From NCBI GenBank assembly GCA_007135895.1, contig SLHZ01000278.1, forward strand, positions 1 through 16,082: a stretch of DNA of 16,082 nucleotides, written 5' to 3'. Source of the stretch: Balneolales bacterium. Lineage in GTDB: Bacteria; Bacteroidota; Rhodothermia; Balneolales; Natronogracilivirgulaceae. Below are positions 13,036 to 16,082 of this stretch, piece by piece. Within the stretch, counting starts at the first letter, position 1. Each line of letters opens with the position of its first letter. The translations under genes were made by a program, and so were the position numbers. The notes below the pieces were generated by a model. The model did not search any database, was not told the DNA's origin, and saw only the letters and a list, made by a program, of their open reading frames with translations.

Positions 13036-15519
13036 TTAACCTCTCTTTCTTGGTTGAAAACGGAAGGAGAGATTTCCGTTTTTTTCCGAGAGGGTGACTG
13101 TCCCGCCATCCTGCAGCTTCCCGAAGAGCAACTCGTCGACCAGGCGGTTTTTGATGTGTTCCTGGATTACGCGGGTCATGGGACGGGCGCCAAAGGCCGG
13201 GTCATAGCCCTTGTCGGCGATCCAGTCCACAGCGTTGCGGGTCAGGTGTATTCTGACCTTCTTGTCCTTGAGCTGATCCTCCAGCTCGCGGATGAACTTG
13301 TAGACGATGCTTTCCACGACATGACGGTCGAGATGGCGGAATATGACAGTGCCGTCCAGACGGTTGCGGAATTCGGGGCTGAAGTGTTTTTCAATCGCTT
13401 TTTTCGGGTCGCCACCCGGTTTTTTGGTATCACCGCCAAAGCCGATGTTGGACCGGGCCATTTCCCGGGATCCGATATTGGACGTCATCACCAGCAGTAC
13501 ATTCCGGAAATCCGCCTTGCGCCCGGTGTTGTCGGTGGCCGTCGCATAGTCCATGATCTGGAGCAGGATATTGAAGATATCGGCATGGGCCTTTTCGATT
13601 TCATCGAGAAGCAACACCGAGTTGGGCTGCCGGCGAATGGCATCGGTCAGCAGACCGCCCTGCTCAAAGCCGACATATCCGGCGGGAGCACCGATCAGGC
13701 GTGAGACCGTGTGTTTCTCCATATACTCGCTCATGTCAAAACGGATGAGGGGAACACCCATCTGTTCCGCCACCTGCCGGCAAAGCTCGGTCTTGCCCAC
13801 GCCCGTAGGTCCGGAGAAAAGGAATGAACCAATCGGTCGTGCGTTGTTGCCCAAACCGGCCCGGCTGCGTTTGACAGCGGCTACGACGGCATGAACGGCT
13901 TCTTCCTGACCGTATACATGACGGTTCAGATTGCCTTCAAGGTCACGAAGGCTCTGTTTTTCAGCTCCGCCTACCTGCTGGACCGGCACCCGGGCCATTT
14001 TGGATATGAGCGCTTCGATGTCTCGAGGAGTGACCTGCTTCCGGTCACCCGGCTGCAGCGAGACCTGCGCACAGGCCTCATCGATCACATCAATGGCTTT
14101 GTCGGGCAGCCTCCGGTCGTTCAGGTAGCGTGCCGAAAGCCGGACAGCCGACTCCAGCGCGGAGGGTGTGATTCGCAGGCCGTGGTATTCCTCATACACC
14201 CCTTTCAGTCCTTTGAGGATATCGATGGTTGTATCGATCGAGGGCTCATCGATTTCAACGGTCTGAAAACGCCTGGAGAGCGCACGATCCTTCTCAAAAT
14301 GGTTCTTGTATTCTTCAAAGGTGGTGGTCCCGATACAGCGTATTTTGCCGTCCGCCAGGACGGGTTTCAGCATACTTGAGGCATCCATGGTGCTTGATCC
14401 GGCCGCTCCCGCACCGATGATAGTGTGTATTTCATCGATGAAGAGGATGACATCTTTACGGTTCTTCAGGGCTTGAATCACCCCTTTGAGTCGGGCCTCG
14501 AAATCACCCCGAAACCGCGTTCCGGCCAGCAGAGTGCCGAGATCCAGGGCGTATATTTTGAAGTCACGGATACGTTCGGGTACTTCGCCCGCTACAATTT
14601 TCTGAGCCAGACCCTGTGTGATGGCGGTTTTCCCTACTCCGGAATCCCCCACAAAAACCGGGTTGTTTTTTTGGCGTCGGCAGAGGATTTCAATGGTGCG
14701 TCCGATCTCCATGTCACGCCCGATCACGGTGTCGAAATCATTGTTTCGCGCCCTTTCGGTCCACTCTTCGGTATAGAGCTTTAAAAAATCAGTCCCGGGC
14801 TTTTTTCTGGTGCGGGTGCCGGGCCTGGGAGGCGCGTCCGCCTGATCCGGGTCTGTGTGAGTCCGATCCGGGTCTGAGTCCGTGTGGTGCCTGAAAGTCC
14901 GATCCGGGTCTGAGTCCGTGTAGTGCCTGAAAGTCCGATCAGGGTCTGTGCCGGCCTGATCCGGATCCGCGTCGCCTTGTTGCCCGTCTGTCCGGTCCGG
15001 GTCTGTGTGAGCCTGATATCTGCCTCCATCATCTGCGTCTCCTTCACCGGACAGGTCGCCGGTATGATGCTCCCCTTCACCCGTTTCAAATCCTGGCTTG
15101 GAAATGCCATGCGATATGTAGTTGAGTACGTCGAGTCGGCTGACATCCTGTTTTTCCAGGTAGTGAACGGCAAAAGAGTCCTCCTCGTCAAAAAGGAAAA
15201 CCAGCAGGTTTCCGACCCCGGCTTTCTCCTGTTCCGAGGCCTGGCTGTGCACGAGGGCACGTTGCAGGATCCTCCGGAATCCGAGCGTGTGAATCGGCTC
15301 ATGCTCTTTGTCGGTCCTTCTGGGAATGGTCTTGTAAAAAGTATCCAGATCCTCACGCAGCATATCAAGGTCCGTTCCGCTGTTTTGCAGGATACGGGCT
15401 CCTTGTTCCTCGTCGGTCATGGCACCCAGAAGATGTTCCGGGGTTACCATCTCATGGTTGAGATGTTTTGCGAGAAGAAAAGCATCTCGAAGAACTTTGT
15501 CAAGGTTTTTACTGATCAT
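13036..15519 (-). CDS. clpA: ATP-dependent Clp protease ATP-binding subunit ClpA
   Basis: Hexameric AAA+ unfoldase that feeds substrates to ClpP. The start at 15519 (827 residues) is set by a TGATG overlap with clpS and a GGAGG site. The N-domain (about 1-142: NLDKVLRDAFLLAKHLNHEMVTPEHLL) is the ClpS docking domain. First AAA+ module: Walker A GDSGVGKT (291-298), Walker B VILFIDE (357-363). Second module: Walker A GPTGVGKT (570-577), Walker B SVLLLDE (634-640). The tripeptide IGF (692-694) sits where E. coli ClpA has IGL, so ClpP docking is expected. The lack of a coiled-coil middle domain separates it from ClpB and ClpC. It is about 70 residues longer than E. coli ClpA because of a repeat-rich acidic linker (about 145-242) between the N-domain and first module. 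No clpP lies in the window. Confidence 0.95.
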   Translation of the reverse strand: MISKNLDKVLRDAFLLAKHLNHEMVTPEHLLGAMTDEEQGARILQNSGTDLDMLREDLDTFYKTIPRRTDKEHEPIHTLGFRRILQRALVHSQASEQEKAGVGNLLVFLFDEEDSFAVHYLEKQDVSRLDVLNYISHGISKPGFETGEGEHHTGDLSGEGDADDGGRYQAHTDPDRTDGQQGDADPDQAGTDPDRTFRHYTDSDPDRTFRHHTDSDPDRTHTDPDQADAPPRPGTRTRKKPGTDFLKLYTEEWTERARNNDFDTVIGRDMEIGRTIEILCRRQKNNPVFVGDSGVGKTAITQGLAQKIVAGEVPERIRDFKIYALDLGTLLAGTRFRGDFEARLKGVIQALKNRKDVILFIDEIHTIIGAGAAGSSTMDASSMLKPVLADGKIRCIGTTTFEEYKNHFEKDRALSRRFQTVEIDEPSIDTTIDILKGLKGVYEEYHGLRITPSALESAVRLSARYLNDRRLPDKAIDVIDEACAQVSLQPGDRKQVTPRDIEALISKMARVPVQQVGGAEKQSLRDLEGNLNRHVYGQEEAVHAVVAAVKRSRAGLGNNARPIGSFLFSGPTGVGKTELCRQVAEQMGVPLIRFDMSEYMEKHTVSRLIGAPAGYVGFEQGGLLTDAIRRQPNSVLLLDEIEKAHADIFNILLQIMDYATATDNTGRKADFRNVLLVMTSNIGSREMARSNIGFGGDTKKPGGDPKKAIEKHFSPEFRNRLDGTVIFRHLDRHVVESIVYKFIRELEDQLKDKKVRIHLTRNAVDWIADKGYDPAFGARPMTRVIQEHIKNRLVDELLFGKLQDGGTVTLSEKNGNLSFRFQPRKRG
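14842..15003. repeat. Tandem repeats (36- and 21-bp spacing) in the clpA linker
   Basis: The motif DPDR or DPDQ occurs six times, at residues 173, 185, 192, 204, 216 and 223, spaced 12, 7, 12, 12 and 7 residues apart. In DNA the two best units (14861-14896 and 14897-14932) are 36 bases long and differ at one position. The surrounding copies share the core CCGATCCGGGTCTG. All spacings preserve the frame. Confidence 0.9.
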
Positions 15520-15833
15520 CACGCTTCCTCCAGGGAACACTGAAGAGGGAAACCGGCCTCTTTGCTGGTCCGGGCCACCATTTCGATTTTGGTCTCGGCA
15601 ATATCACGTGCATAGACACCGCACACACCCGATCCTTTCTTGTGGACATCATTGGTAATCTTGATGGCTTCCGGCACGGACTTGCCGAAGATGGCCGTCA
15701 GTATGCCCACCACAAAGTCAAAGGTGGTATAATCATCATTGAGCAGCAGCACCCGGTAAAGTGGTGGAACCCGGACTTTTTCTTCCAGTCCGGACCGGGT
15801 TAGTGTGTCGCCATGTGTTCCGGTGTCATCCAA
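15519..15833 (-). CDS. clpS: ATP-dependent Clp protease adaptor ClpS
   Basis: Adaptor of 104 residues that binds N-end-rule degrons and delivers them to the ClpA N-domain. Family motifs are clear: RVLLLNDDYTTFDFVV (the N-D-D-Y-T block that forms the degron pocket), then VHKKGSGVCGVYARDIAETK near the middle and end. About 25 residues precede the core, the flexible N-terminal extension that in E. coli enters the ClpA pore. The start is a TTG at 15833: no in-frame ATG precedes the core, an in-frame TGA lies eight codons upstream, and a weak AAGAGA is nearby. The stop overlaps the clpA start by one base (TGATG), and the last codons of clpS form the clpA ribosome-binding site, so the two are translationally coupled. 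Confidence 0.94.
   Translation of the reverse strand: MDDTGTHGDTLTRSGLEEKVRVPPLYRVLLLNDDYTTFDFVVGILTAIFGKSVPEAIKITNDVHKKGSGVCGVYARDIAETKIEMVARTSKEAGFPLQCSLEEA
15527..15531 (-). promoter_or_regulatory. Ribosome-binding site for clpA inside clpS
   Basis: GGAGG on the minus strand (CCTCC on the plus strand), seven bases before the clpA ATG at 15519, within the final Leu-Glu-Glu-Ala codons of clpS. Together with the TGATG overlap it fixes the clpA start and rejects an upstream ATG at 15540. Confidence 0.85.
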
Positions 15834-16008
15834 TGCTAGTTCTCTTTTTTCGGTTGATCATATTGGACCATTCCACCCTGATGATGTAAACATGCCAGGA
15901 ACCGGCAGGAAATCAGGTTGAGGATCGGTCCTTTTCGGTTTAATTACGAATATAAATTATCGGTTTGTATGCGGTCAGGCAAATCGTTTCCCATCTGTTT
16001 TGAAAGGA

Positions 16009-16065
16009 ATGGACATTTCATCTGTTCAAACAAAAAAAAAACAAGCGGTCAGATGGAGTGTCCAT
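16009..16065 (+). other. Long imperfect inverted repeat at the window edge, possible terminator or leader hairpin
   Basis: ATGGACATTTCATCTG (16009-16024) pairs with CAGATGGAGTGTCCAT (16050-16065) at 14 of 16 positions, with a 25-base A-rich loop. A TTTTT run (16070-16074) follows on the plus strand, so it resembles an intrinsic terminator for plus-strand transcription, yet no plus-strand gene precedes it. It could be an attenuator of a gene beyond the window, a small RNA end, or a protein-binding palindrome. The remainder of 15834-16008 is AT-rich, non-coding, and must include the clpS promoter, which I cannot place. Confidence 0.55.
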
Positions 16066-16082
16066 GACGTTTTTAATCATGC

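Noticed and set aside
15520..15540. Longer ClpA start at 15540
   Set aside because: The GGAGG site and the TGATG overlap with clpS point to ATG 15519, and the family N terminus begins there.

Overview
The window reads as chromosomal DNA of a Gram-negative bacterium, most likely from the Bacteroidota/Rhodothermota/Balneolota side of the tree. This placement is an inference from gene content: a signal-peptide-bearing tricorn-type protease, a phosphate-selective-porin-like outer-membrane protein, an exported D-aminoacylase-like lipoprotein, and a small lipoprotein of a style common in that group. Several genes lack an obvious Shine-Dalgarno site. I see no phage, plasmid, insertion-sequence, CRISPR, rRNA or tRNA signal.

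Layout. (1) Bases 124-996 (+) encode a secreted lipoprotein of unknown function. (2) Bases 1213-5807 (-) hold a probable operon, in transcription order: a YbdG-type mechanosensitive channel, an orphan soluble histidine-kinase-like ATPase, and a gamma-glutamyltransferase-family Ntn hydrolase; the last two overlap by 20 bases. (3) Diverging from it, bases 5999-7384 (+) encode an OprP/OprO-like porin. (4) Converging on the porin, bases 7499-9214 (-) encode an amidohydrolase lipoprotein of the N-acyl-D-amino-acid deacylase family. (5) Diverging from that, bases 9568-12888 (+) encode a tricorn-type S41 protease. (6) After a perfect 10-bp stem that probably terminates from both sides, bases 13036-15833 (-) hold the clpS-clpA pair, coupled through a TGATG stop/start overlap. 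The last 249 bases are non-coding and end in a long imperfect inverted repeat.

Functional theme. Much of the window concerns the cell envelope and peptide turnover: porin, periplasmic tricorn protease, GGT-family hydrolase and D-amino-acid-amide hydrolase outside the cytoplasm, and ClpS-ClpA N-degron proteolysis inside. That these share a peptide-scavenging pathway is inference only.

Most unusual property. Tandem repeats occur in most gaps and in nearly every flexible segment of the window, and each locus has its own unrelated unit. Inside genes the units are 15, 18, 24, 30, 36, 42 and 45 bp, all multiples of three. They lie where the protein tolerates length change: signal-peptide n-regions, surface loops, the ClpA N-domain linker, the segment just before the GGT nucleophile, and a turn in the kinase ATPase domain. 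The two longest intergenic arrays have 23- and 31-bp units. No sequence core is shared between arrays, so this looks like a general local duplication process filtered by selection on frame and fold rather than a dispersed repeat family. The channel and the tricorn protease are free of it.
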